From contig JAFACP010000032.1 in assembly GCA_023425455.1 (NCBI GenBank), positions 1 through 5,706 of the forward strand: a stretch of DNA of 5,706 bases, read 5' to 3'. The notes under the pieces were generated by a model. The model was not told the DNA's origin. It was given only the letters and a program-made list of their open reading frames with translations, and ran no database searches. A program made the position numbers and the translations under genes. The DNA comes from Pseudomonadota bacterium. Its GTDB lineage: Bacteria; Pseudomonadota; Gammaproteobacteria; Enterobacterales; Enterobacteriaceae. Shown piece by piece: positions 1 to 5,706 of this stretch (positions are counted from its first letter, which is position 1; the number at the start of each line of letters is the position of its first letter).

Positions 1-87
1 CCGTGGGCGTTCAGTCCGTGGATGGTGATGCAGGCGACAAATCGCGAAGCCAGAAAACGATTATCTGCATTTACCCAGCTTAAATAA
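1..87 (+). CDS. idi: Isopentenyl-diphosphate delta-isomerase, C-terminal end (partial, cut by left edge)
   Basis: The first frame of the plus strand is open from base 1 and ends at TAA (85-87), giving 28 residues from PWAFSPWMV to SAFTQLK. As I remember it, this tail matches the end of E. coli Idi, a cytosolic Nudix-fold enzyme of about 182 aa that interconverts isopentenyl diphosphate and dimethylallyl diphosphate for isoprenoid synthesis. If the length is 182, the second Trp of the visible tail is residue 161, the Trp that lines the active site in the E. coli enzyme. The Nudix motif and the catalytic Cys and Glu lie outside the window. The gene converges on lysS, as in E. coli, and only 43 bases separate the two stop codons. 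The piece is too short to be called from length or codon use; the assignment rests on the tail match and the synteny. Confidence 0.88.
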   Translation, partial: PWAFSPWMVMQATNREARKRLSAFTQLK

Positions 88-112
88 AAAAACCCCGACA
101 TTTGCCGGGGTT
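82..112 (-). terminator. Rho-independent terminator of lysS
   Basis: Read on the minus strand, a 7-bp G/C-rich stem (AACCCCG at 106-112 on the transcript's 5' side, CGGGGTT at 91-97 on its 3' side, loop of 8) is followed by a run of seven T, an A and three more T (82-92). The stem starts 18 bases after the lysS stop. This is a textbook intrinsic terminator for the operon end. On the plus strand the same stem is followed only by TTGTGAG, so it should end idi transcripts poorly unless the preceding A-run helps. The idi stop codon lies inside the T-tract. Confidence 0.9.
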
Positions 113-130
113 GTGAGCATAACGTAATGC

Positions 131-1648
131 TTATTTCACCGGACGCATCGCCGGGAACAGAATAACGTCGCGGATGGTATGGCTGTTGGTGAACAGCATT
201 ACCATACGGTCGATACCAATTCCCAGACCTGCTGTCGGCGGTAAGCCATGTTCCAGTGCGGTAACGTAATCTTCATCGTAGAACATCGCTTCGTCGTCAC
301 CTGCATCTTTCGCGGCAACCTGATCCAGGAAGCGCTGCGCCTGATCTTCCGCGTCATTCAGTTCGCTAAAGCCGTTACCGATTTCACGACCACCAATGAA
401 GAACTCAAAGCGGTCTGTGATTTCCGGGTTAACGTCGTTACGACGCGCCAGCGGAGAAACTTCTGCCGGATATTCAGTAATGAAGGTCGGCTGAATCAGA
501 TGTGCTTCTGCCACTTCTTCGAAGATCTCGGTAACGATACGGCCCAGCCCCCAGCTCTTCTCAACGTGGATGCCGATAGATTCAGCAATCGCTTTTGCAG
601 AGTCGAAGTTGTCCAGATCCGCCATGTCGGTTTCCGGGCGATATTTCTTGATCGCTTCACGCATGGTCAGTTTTTCGAACGGTTTACCGAAGTCCAGCGT
701 CACGTCGCCGTAGGTCACTTCCGTCTTACCGAGAATATCCTGTGCCAGAGTACGGAACAGCGATTCGGTCAGCTCGATCAGATCTTTGTAATCTGCGTAA
801 GCCATGTAGAGTTCCATCATGGTGAACTCTGGGTTATGACGTACGGAGATACCTTCGTTACGGAAGTTACGGTTGATTTCGAATACACGCTCGAAGCCAC
901 CGACCACCAGACGCTTGAGGTACAGTTCCGGCGCGATACGCAGGTACATGTCGAGATCCAGCGCGTTATGGTGGGTGATAAACGGACGCGCAGCGGCACC
1001 GCCAGGGATCACCTGCATCATCGGCGTTTCAACTTCCATAAAGCCGCGGTTCACCATGAACTGGCGAATACCAGAGAGGATCTGCGAGCGCACTTTAAAG
1101 GTGTTACGGGATTCATCGTTAGAGATGAGATCCAAATAACGCTGACGATAGCGCGCTTCCTGATCCTGCAAGCCGTGGAATTTATCCGGCAGCGGACGCA
1201 GTGCTTTGGTCAGCAGACGCAGCTCGGTACAGTGGATAGACAGTTCGCCGGTTTTGGTTTTGAACAGTTTACCTTTCGCGCCGAGGATGTCGCCGAGGTC
1301 CCATTTTTTGAACTGCTCGTTGTAAACGCCTTCCGGCAGATCGTCACGGGCAACGTACAGCTGAATGCGGCCACCCACATCCTGCAGGGTAACGAAAGAC
1401 GCTTTACCCATAATACGGCGGGTCATCATGCGGCCAGCAACGGCAACCTCGATGTTCAGCGCTTCCAGCTCTTCGTTCTCTTTGCCGTCGAAGTCAGCGT
1501 GCAGTTGGTCTGAGGTGTGGTCACGACGAAAATCGTTCGGGAACGGCACGCCCTGCTCGCGCAGCGCAGCCAGCTTCTCGCGGCGGGTTTTCAGTTCGTT
1601 GTTAAGATCGACTACCGCGTCAGCGCCCTGTGCTTGTTGTTCAGACAT
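131..1648 (-). CDS. lysS: Lysyl-tRNA synthetase, class II, constitutive form
   Basis: Cytosolic homodimeric enzyme that charges tRNA-Lys with lysine using ATP. The 505 residues equal the E. coli length. Order of parts: an N-terminal helix region, an OB-fold anticodon-binding domain (about 65-150), then the class II catalytic core. Motif 1 ends near GFMEVETP (202-209). Motif 2 contains FRNEG (262-266) with the ATP-binding Arg263. Motif 3 is GLGIGIDR (474-481). The lysine-pocket segment APELYLKRL lies at 239-247. The N-terminus ([18 protein letters not shown]) and the position behind prfB identify LysS rather than the heat-inducible paralogue LysU. The ATG at 1646-1648 has an AGGA ribosome site six bases upstream and begins nine bases after the prfB stop, so it is the last gene of the unit and is probably cotranscribed with prfB. 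The gene is intact, with no unusual residues seen. Confidence 0.98.
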   Translation of the reverse strand: MSEQQAQGADAVVDLNNELKTRREKLAALREQGVPFPNDFRRDHTSDQLHADFDGKENEELEALNIEVAVAGRMMTRRIMGKASFVTLQDVGGRIQLYVARDDLPEGVYNEQFKKWDLGDILGAKGKLFKTKTGELSIHCTELRLLTKALRPLPDKFHGLQDQEARYRQRYLDLISNDESRNTFKVRSQILSGIRQFMVNRGFMEVETPMMQVIPGGAAARPFITHHNALDLDMYLRIAPELYLKRLVVGGFERVFEINRNFRNEGISVRHNPEFTMMELYMAYADYKDLIELTESLFRTLAQDILGKTEVTYGDVTLDFGKPFEKLTMREAIKKYRPETDMADLDNFDSAKAIAESIGIHVEKSWGLGRIVTEIFEEVAEAHLIQPTFITEYPAEVSPLARRNDVNPEITDRFEFFIGGREIGNGFSELNDAEDQAQRFLDQVAAKDAGDDEAMFYDEDYVTALEHGLPPTAGLGIGIDRMVMLFTNSHTIRDVILFPAMRPVK

Positions 1649-1660
1649 GTTGGTTCCTCA
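1646..1660 (-). promoter_or_regulatory. lysS ribosome-binding site overlapping the prfB stop codon
   Basis: The junction reads TGAGGAACCAACATG on the minus strand. TGA (1658-1660) ends prfB, and the AGGA Shine-Dalgarno core starts at the last base of that stop. The lysS ATG follows with a six-base spacer. Ribosomes finishing RF2 therefore stop on top of the lysS initiation site. This arrangement allows translational coupling or reinitiation, though coupling itself is inferred and not shown by sequence. Confidence 0.8.
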
Positions 1661-2756
1661 TAACCCTGCTTTCAAACTTGCTTCGATAAATTGGTCCAGG
1701 CTGCCGTCCAGCACCGCCTGCGTGTTGCGGGTTTCAACCCCGGTACGCAGGTCTTTGATGCGGGAGTCATCAAGGACATAAGAACGGATCTGGCTGCCCC
1801 AGCCGATGTCAGATTTGTTGTCTTCCATCGCCTGTTTCTCAGCATTTTTCTTCTGCATCTCCAGCTCATAAAGCTTCGCTTTCATCTGCTTCATGGCCTG
1901 GTCTTTGTTCTTATGCTGGGAACGGTCGTTCTGGCACTGCGTAACCAGACCGGTTGGAATGTGGGTAATACGTACCGCGGATTCCGTACGGTTAACGTGC
2001 TGACCACCGGCACCCGACGCGCGATAAACGTCAATACGCAGATCGGCCGGGTTGATGTCGATATCGATATCGTCCTCCACTTCCGGGTAGACAAACGCAG
2101 AACTGAACGAGGTGTGACGACGGCCGCCGGAGTCGAACGGGCTTTTACGCACCAGGCGGTGAACGCCGGTTTCAGTACGCAGCCAGCCGTAGGCGTAGTC
2201 ACCGATAATCTTGATGGTCACGGACTTAATGCCCGCCACTTCACCTTCTGACTCTTCGATGATTTCCGTTTTGAAACCACGCGCTTCGGCCCAGCGCAGA
2301 TACATACGCATCAGCATGCTGGCCCAGTCCTGCGCTTCAGTCCCGCCGGAGCCAGCCTGAATATCGAGATAGCAGTCAGCGTTGTCATATTCACCGGAGA
2401 ACATACGGCGGAATTCCAGCTGCGCCAGCTTCTCTTCCAGACCGTCGAGTTCGGCTACGGCTTCGTTGAAGGTCTCTTCGTCGTCGGCTTCTACAGCCAG
2501 CTCCAGCAGGCCGGAAACATCCTCCAGCCCCTGAGACATTTGATCGAGGGTGTCAACGATGGCTTCGAGAGAGGAACGCTCTTTACCCAGCGCCTGTGCG
2601 CGTTCAGGTTCGTTCCACACGTCCGGCTGTTCCAGCTCGGCGTTTACTTCTTCCAGACGCTCTTTCTTCGCATCGTAGTCAAAGATACCCCCTAAGAACG
2701 TCAGAGCGCTCCGTGAGGTCCTGAATGCGGTTTTTTACCGGATTAATTTCAAACAT
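1658..2756 (-). CDS. prfB: Peptide chain release factor 2 (RF2), expressed by programmed +1 frameshift
   Basis: RF2 recognises UGA and UAA in the ribosomal A site and triggers peptidyl-tRNA hydrolysis. The reading frame is split. Zero-frame codons 1-25 start at ATG (2754-2756, MFEINPVKN) and end at CTT (2682-2684), followed by TGA (2679-2681). Skipping base 2681 gives GAC and an open frame of 340 further codons, for 365 residues in all, the E. coli length. Visible parts are the SPF stop-codon recognition tripeptide at 205-207 and the GGQ catalytic loop at 250-252; its Gln is the residue methylated by PrmC in E. coli. Residue 246 is Ala, not the Thr of E. coli K-12. A simple ORF call would start at an internal GTG (2618-2620) and lose 45 residues. 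The site upstream of the ATG is only a weak purine stretch (AAAAGAAAACAG). The stop is TGA, itself an RF2 codon. It lies 90 bases after recJ and 9 bases before lysS. Confidence 0.97.
2678..2696 (-). promoter_or_regulatory. Programmed +1 frameshift signal of prfB (internal Shine-Dalgarno plus CTT TGA C)
   Basis: On the minus strand the site reads CTTAGGGGGTATCTTTGAC. The Shine-Dalgarno-like AGGGGG (2688-2693) sits three bases before the slippery CTT (2682-2684), which is followed by TGA and then C. This matches the classic E. coli prfB element. When RF2 is scarce, the ribosome pauses at UGA, the internal site pulls on the 16S anti-SD, and tRNA-Leu slips from CUU to UUU. When RF2 is ample, translation ends after a 25-residue peptide. 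RF2 therefore controls its own synthesis. The UGAC tetranucleotide is a known weak termination context, which favours slippage. Confidence 0.97.
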
Positions 2757-2795
2757 GATCTGTTTTCTTTTATGGACTTGTCAAAATGCGGTGAT

Positions 2796-2826
2796 AAGAG
2801 CGGGATTGTACCGAATCCACGCTCTT
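2796..2826. other. Strong hairpin in the recJ-prfB gap; terminator-like only on the plus strand
   Basis: The inverted repeat AAGAGCG GGATT / AATCC (A) CGCTCTT gives 12 base pairs, one bulged base (2819) and a six-base loop (2808-2813). On the plus strand it runs straight into TTTTTTAT (to 2832), so it has the form of an intrinsic terminator against antisense transcription toward recJ. On the minus strand, in the direction of the operon, it is preceded by the A-run and followed by ATCACC, without a U-tract, so it should not stop recJ-to-prfB readthrough well. There it could instead protect the recJ mRNA 3' end or separate the stability of the two cistrons. The structure is seen in the sequence; its role is inferred. 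Confidence 0.65.
2805..2810 (-). promoter_or_regulatory. Possible -10 box of a prfB promoter
   Basis: TACAAT on the minus strand differs from the TATAAT consensus at one position and lies about 50 bases before the prfB ATG. With spacers of 16 to 18 bases the upstream hexamers are ATAAAA, TATAAA and CTATAA, none close to TTGACA, and there is no TG extension. It falls inside the hairpin described at 2796-2826. A separate prfB-lysS promoter would make sense because both products are needed at higher levels than RecJ, but the sequence support is weak. Confidence 0.3.
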
Positions 2827-2846
2827 TTTTATAGGGATTACTGACG

Positions 2847-4580
2847 CTAAATTGGCCAGATATTGTCGATGATGATCTGCAGCGTACGGTTACCGCGAAA
2901 CTCGTTAATATCGAGCTTGTAGGCAAGCTCCACCTCCCGCACGCCGTTGTCCGGCCAGACGGAGGTATCGACGTTAAATGCAATACCGTCCAGCAGCGGA
3001 CCGCCGCCCACCGGCTCAACCATCACTTTCAGATGACGTTCACCCACAATACGCTGCTGCAGCAGGCGGAAACGGCCATCAAAGAGCGGCTCCGGGAACA
3101 TCTGTCCCCACGGACCGGCATCGCGCAGCATCTGCGCTACCTCCATCGTCATCTCTGCGGCTGACAGCGGACCGTCGGAGACAATCTCGCCCTGCAGCAG
3201 CGCCGGATCAATCCAGTCGGTTACCAGTTCACCAAACAGGCGCCGGAACTCGTCGAATTTGGCCTCTTCCAGCGACAGGCCAGCCGCCATTGCGTGGCCA
3301 CCGAACTTGAGCATTAACGTCGGGTAAAGCGTATCCAGACGCTCCAGCGCATCGCGCATGTGCAGACCCGGAATCGAACGCCCGGACCCTTTCAGCGTGC
3401 CGTCGCCTGCCGGAGCGAAGGCGATAACCGGCCGGTGGAAACGCTCTTTAATGCGCGACGCCAGGATACCCACCACGCCCTGATGCCACTCGGGGTGATA
3501 CATCGCCAGCCCGCCGGGCAGCGTGTCGCCGCTGCGCTCCAGTTTCTCGAACAGGGTTAGCGCTTCGGCCTGCATTCCCTGCTCAATCTCTTTCCGGGTC
3601 TGGTTTAGCGCATCCAGCTCGTTCGCCAGCACGCGCGCCTCACCGATGTTGTCACACAGCAGCAGGGCGACGCCGACGGACATATCGTCCAGTCTTCCGG
3701 CAGCGTTCAGGCGAGGGCCGAGAGCAAAGCCCAGATCGCTTGCCGCCAGCTTTTGCGGATCGCGGTTTGCGATCTCCAGCAGCGCCTTAATGCCCGGACG
3801 GCACTTGCCTGCCCGAATGCGGCTTAAACCCTGCCAGGTCAAAATACGGTTGTTGGTGTCCAGCGGCACCACGTCCGCCACGGTACCCAGCGCCACAAGG
3901 TCGAGATACTCCGCAAGGTTCGGCACCGCGATCCCGCGTGACGCAAACCAGCCCTTATCGCGCAGCAGCGTGCGCAGCGCCAGCATCAGATAAAAGGCGA
4001 CGCCCACCCCCGCCAGCGATTTCGACGGAAAATCGCACTCGCGCAGGTTCGGGTTCACGATAGCTCCGGCGTCGGGCAGGGTTTCTCCTGGCAGGTGATG
4101 ATCGGTAATCAGCACCGGGAGCCCCAGCTGATGAGCCCGCTCCACCCCTGCGTGAGAAGAGATGCCGTTATCGACGGTCATGATCATCTGCGCACCGCGC
4201 GCATGCGCCTGATCGACCACCTCCGGGCTAAGGCCATAGCCATCTTCAAAACGGTTGGGCACCAGATATGCGACATTATCGCAACCCAGCGCACGCAGGC
4301 AGAGCACGCTCAGTGCGGTACTGGTGGCGCCGTCGGCGTCAAAATCACCGACCACGACAATCCGCGTACCTTCCTGCAAGGCGTCATACAGCATCTGCGC
4401 GGCGTTTTCGATACCGCTCAGCCGCTGCCACGACAGCATCCCTGTGACGCTGCGCTCCAGTTCCTGCGGCGTTCGAACGCCGCGGCTGGCATACAGTCGA
4501 CGCAGCAGCGGCGGCAGTTCGCCCGGTAAATCAACCTCGTCCACCGCCTCACGGCGGCGCAATTTTATTGGGGCTTTCAC
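2847..4580 (-). CDS. recJ: Single-stranded-DNA-specific 5'-to-3' exonuclease RecJ
   Basis: Cytosolic DHH-family nuclease that degrades single-stranded DNA from the 5' end in RecF-pathway recombination, mismatch repair and stalled-fork processing, with Mn or Mg ions. The 577 residues equal the E. coli length. Metal-binding motifs are in order: GDFDADG (78-84), VDNGIS (136-141), TDHH (159-162) and GTVADVVPL (232-240). The DHHA1 part includes HPEWHQGVVG (362-371), GSGRS (398-402) and FGGH (426-429). The C-terminal OB-like domain ends in NIWPI. All key Asp and His residues are present. The start is GTG (4578-4580), giving MKAPIKLRRRE, which aligns with the E. coli N-terminus. No good Shine-Dalgarno precedes it, and the dsbC stop is five bases upstream, so low-level, coupled translation is likely. 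The stop is TAG. A 90-base gap separates it from prfB. Confidence 0.98.
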   Translation of the reverse strand: MKAPIKLRRREAVDEVDLPGELPPLLRRLYASRGVRTPQELERSVTGMLSWQRLSGIENAAQMLYDALQEGTRIVVVGDFDADGATSTALSVLCLRALGCDNVAYLVPNRFEDGYGLSPEVVDQAHARGAQMIMTVDNGISSHAGVERAHQLGLPVLITDHHLPGETLPDAGAIVNPNLRECDFPSKSLAGVGVAFYLMLALRTLLRDKGWFASRGIAVPNLAEYLDLVALGTVADVVPLDTNNRILTWQGLSRIRAGKCRPGIKALLEIANRDPQKLAASDLGFALGPRLNAAGRLDDMSVGVALLLCDNIGEARVLANELDALNQTRKEIEQGMQAEALTLFEKLERSGDTLPGGLAMYHPEWHQGVVGILASRIKERFHRPVIAFAPAGDGTLKGSGRSIPGLHMRDALERLDTLYPTLMLKFGGHAMAAGLSLEEAKFDEFRRLFGELVTDWIDPALLQGEIVSDGPLSAAEMTMEVAQMLRDAGPWGQMFPEPLFDGRFRLLQQRIVGERHLKVMVEPVGGGPLLDGIAFNVDTSVWPDNGVREVELAYKLDINEFRGNRTLQIIIDNIWPI

Positions 4581-4596
4581 GTGGATTATTTACCAC
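4578..4596 (-). promoter_or_regulatory. dsbC stop / recJ GTG start junction without a clear ribosome site
   Basis: On the minus strand the junction reads GGTAAATAATCCACGTG. TAA (4586-4588) ends dsbC, and GTG (4578-4580) starts recJ after five bases. The nearest purine-rich stretch is GGTGGT inside the last dsbC codons, about 11 bases from the GTG and a poor match to AGGAGG. Together with the GTG start, this suggests that recJ depends on ribosomes finishing dsbC. From memory, poor translation of recJ and coupling to the upstream gene have been described for E. coli. Confidence 0.6.
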
Positions 4597-5299
4597 CAAA
4601 CTGTTTCTGATGCGCATCAAGGAAGGCCTTCATCTCTTTCGGCCCCTGATAGCCCGGCACGACATAGCCATTATTCAGCACAATGGCCGGCGTACCGGTT
4701 ACGCCAAACTGGACGCCCAGCGCATAATGGTTAGCAATATCGATGTCGCAAGAGGCTGGCTGAATACCTTTGCCATTCATCGCATCGTCAAAAGCTTTGT
4801 TGCGATCTTTTGCGCACCAGATGGCTTTCATGTCCTGCTCTGGCTGGCTTTCGACCCCGGCACGCGGGAACGCCAGATAACGCACGGTGATACCGAGCGC
4901 GTTGTAGTCCTTCATCTCTTCATGCAGCTTGTGGCAATAGCCACAGGTGATGTCGGTGAACACGGTAATCACGTGTTTTTCCTGCGCGGCTTTATAGACG
5001 ATCATCTCTTTTTCCAGCGCGTTCAGGTTTTTCATCAACATCTGATTGGTCACGTTCACCGGCTGAGCGCCGCTCACGTCGTACATGGGTCCCTGAATAA
5101 TGTGTTTACCGTCTTCGGTGACGTACAGCACGCCGCTGTTGGTTAACACGGTTTTCATGCCAGCGACCGGCGCGGGCTGAATATCGCCGCTGGTCACGCC
5201 GAGCTTAGTCAGAGACTGCCTGATTGCGGCATCATCCGCGTGAGCAAAACCGGTAAACGAAGCTGCCAGCAGAGTGAACAGCGCGAAAGACTTTTTCAT
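4586..5299 (-). CDS. dsbC: Thiol:disulfide interchange protein DsbC, periplasmic disulfide isomerase
   Basis: V-shaped periplasmic homodimer that reshuffles wrong disulfides in secreted proteins and is kept reduced by DsbD. The 237 residues begin with a signal peptide: MKKS, a hydrophobic core (about 5-18) and the cleavage motif AHA (19-21), giving a mature protein of 216 aa starting DDAAI, the E. coli mature length. The N-terminal dimerisation domain covers about 22-82. The thioredoxin-like domain carries the active site CGYC (119-122, mature 98-101), a structural Cys pair (162 and 184) and the cis-Pro loop TGTP (201-204). The frame stays open upstream to 5476 inside xerD, but the ATG at 5297-5299 is chosen because it has AGGA six bases upstream and starts a proper signal peptide. 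It lies 28 bases after xerD and five before recJ. The gene looks intact, and the C-terminus (QKQFGGK) varies from E. coli. Confidence 0.97.
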   Translation of the reverse strand: MKKSFALFTLLAASFTGFAHADDAAIRQSLTKLGVTSGDIQPAPVAGMKTVLTNSGVLYVTEDGKHIIQGPMYDVSGAQPVNVTNQMLMKNLNALEKEMIVYKAAQEKHVITVFTDITCGYCHKLHEEMKDYNALGITVRYLAFPRAGVESQPEQDMKAIWCAKDRNKAFDDAMNGKGIQPASCDIDIANHYALGVQFGVTGTPAIVLNNGYVVPGYQGPKEMKAFLDAHQKQFGGK

Positions 5300-5327
5300 A
5301 GTTAATCCTGTTACTTTTCGTCGGCAC

Positions 5328-5706
5328 TCACGCGCGAGGGTGGTGCTGTTGGTGTAGCTGTCGCAGTCGTTCCGTCGCGACATGGGTGTAAATTTGCGTC
5401 GTAGAAAGATCGCTATGACCAAGCAACATCTGTACCACGCGTAAATCGGCACCGTGGTTGAGCAGATGGGTCGCAAAAGCGTGACGCAGCACGTGCGGCG
5501 AAAGCTTCTCGCTGTCGATACCGGCCAGCGTGGCGTAATGCTTAATACGATGCCAGAACGTTTGTCGCGTCATCTGCTGCGCCCGTTGGCTGGGAAACAG
5601 CACATCGACAGAGACGCCATTCAGGAGCGAGGGGCGGCCGTGCTCAAGATAATTTTCCAGCCAGTAGACCGCCTCTTCGCCCAGCGGGACCAGCCGCTCT
5701 TTATTC
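5328..5706 (-). CDS. xerD: Tyrosine recombinase XerD, C-terminal part (cut by right edge)
   Basis: XerD acts with XerC and FtsK at the dif site to resolve chromosome dimers. The window holds 125 codons and the TGA stop (5328-5330). Counting back from the E. coli length of 298, these are residues 174-298. They contain four of the six catalytic residues of the family: His244 and Arg247 ([12 protein letters not shown]), His270 ([11 protein letters not shown]) and the nucleophile Tyr279 ([10 protein letters not shown]). Arg148 and Lys172 lie beyond the right edge. The tail ends HQQHHPRA. An internal GTG (at residue 208) could be mistaken for a start, but the frame continues to the edge with matching residues ([17 protein letters not shown]). 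It is followed by dsbC after 28 bases, a gap holding only the dsbC ribosome site, consistent with cotranscription. Confidence 0.96.
   Translation of the reverse strand, partial: NKERLVPLGEEAVYWLENYLEHGRPSLLNGVSVDVLFPSQRAQQMTRQTFWHRIKHYATLAGIDSEKLSPHVLRHAFATHLLNHGADLRVVQMLLGHSDLSTTQIYTHVATERLRQLHQQHHPRA

Noticed and set aside
248..1513. A 421-codon open frame on the plus strand opposite lysS
   Set aside because: It lies wholly inside lysS, which is identified beyond doubt. Its translation is rich in Phe, His, Val and Arg with no domain I recognise, as expected for an antisense shadow of a highly biased gene. No ribosome site or promoter was seen.
1691..2251. A 186-codon plus-strand open frame opposite prfB
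   Set aside because: Shadow of prfB codon bias; no recognisable motif and no ribosome site.
2779..2784. A perfect TTGACA on the minus strand upstream of prfB
   Set aside because: At 17 bases downstream the hexamer is AGATCA, overlapping the prfB ATG, so it cannot serve as the -35 box of a prfB promoter.
2735..3019. A 94-codon minus-strand open frame covering the recJ 3' end and the recJ-prfB gap
   Set aside because: It is out of frame with recJ, runs through the hairpin and into the prfB start, and its product resembles no family I know. Chance openness is the simpler explanation.
4568..5146. A 192-codon plus-strand open frame opposite dsbC
   Set aside because: It overlaps dsbC, which has all expected motifs; the antisense product has no recognisable features.
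5300..5476. The upstream extension of dsbC to an ATG at 5476, adding 59 residues
   Set aside because: It overlaps the xerD coding region in another frame and would bury the signal peptide. The ATG at 5299 has a good ribosome site.
5300..5706. A search for a sigma-E type promoter of dsbC inside xerD
   Set aside because: dsbC has been linked to envelope stress control in E. coli, but I saw no GAACTT-like -35 element on the minus strand in this stretch, so no promoter is called.

Overview
This window is ordinary enterobacterial chromosome. It carries the conserved block xerD - dsbC - recJ - prfB - lysS, all on the minus strand, meeting the 3' end of idi, which runs on the plus strand from the left edge. 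Gene order, protein lengths (LysRS 505 aa, RF2 365 aa after frameshifting, RecJ 577 aa, DsbC 237 aa) and near-identity to the Escherichia coli proteins as I remember them place it in the Enterobacteriaceae. The DsbC and RecJ differences suggest a relative such as Enterobacter, Citrobacter, Klebsiella or Salmonella rather than E. coli K-12. The genus cannot be fixed by eye.

Layout from left to right: bases 1-87 hold the last 28 codons of idi (plus strand). Bases 88-130 form the convergent gap, with an intrinsic terminator serving lysS; its T-tract overlaps the idi stop codon. lysS (131-1648) follows, then prfB (1658-2756), which needs a programmed +1 frameshift at an in-frame TGA at codon 26. 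A 90-base gap (2757-2846) holds a strong hairpin and a possible -10 box. recJ (2847-4580) begins with GTG five bases after the dsbC stop. dsbC (4586-5299) has a signal peptide, and xerD (5328-5706) is cut by the right edge.

On the minus strand the genes are read xerD to lysS with small gaps (28, 5, 90 and 9 bases), which fits one transcription unit with possible internal promoters. It mixes chromosome-dimer resolution (XerD), periplasmic disulfide isomerisation (DsbC), single-strand DNA exonuclease repair (RecJ) and translation (RF2 and LysRS). Expression is controlled mostly at translation: a GTG start without a clear ribosome site for recJ, UGA-dependent autoregulation of prfB, and a lysS ribosome site that overlaps the prfB stop.

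I found no mobile element, CRISPR array, tRNA, rRNA or sign of horizontal transfer, and no undescribed system. The points worth a second look are regulatory details at gene junctions.
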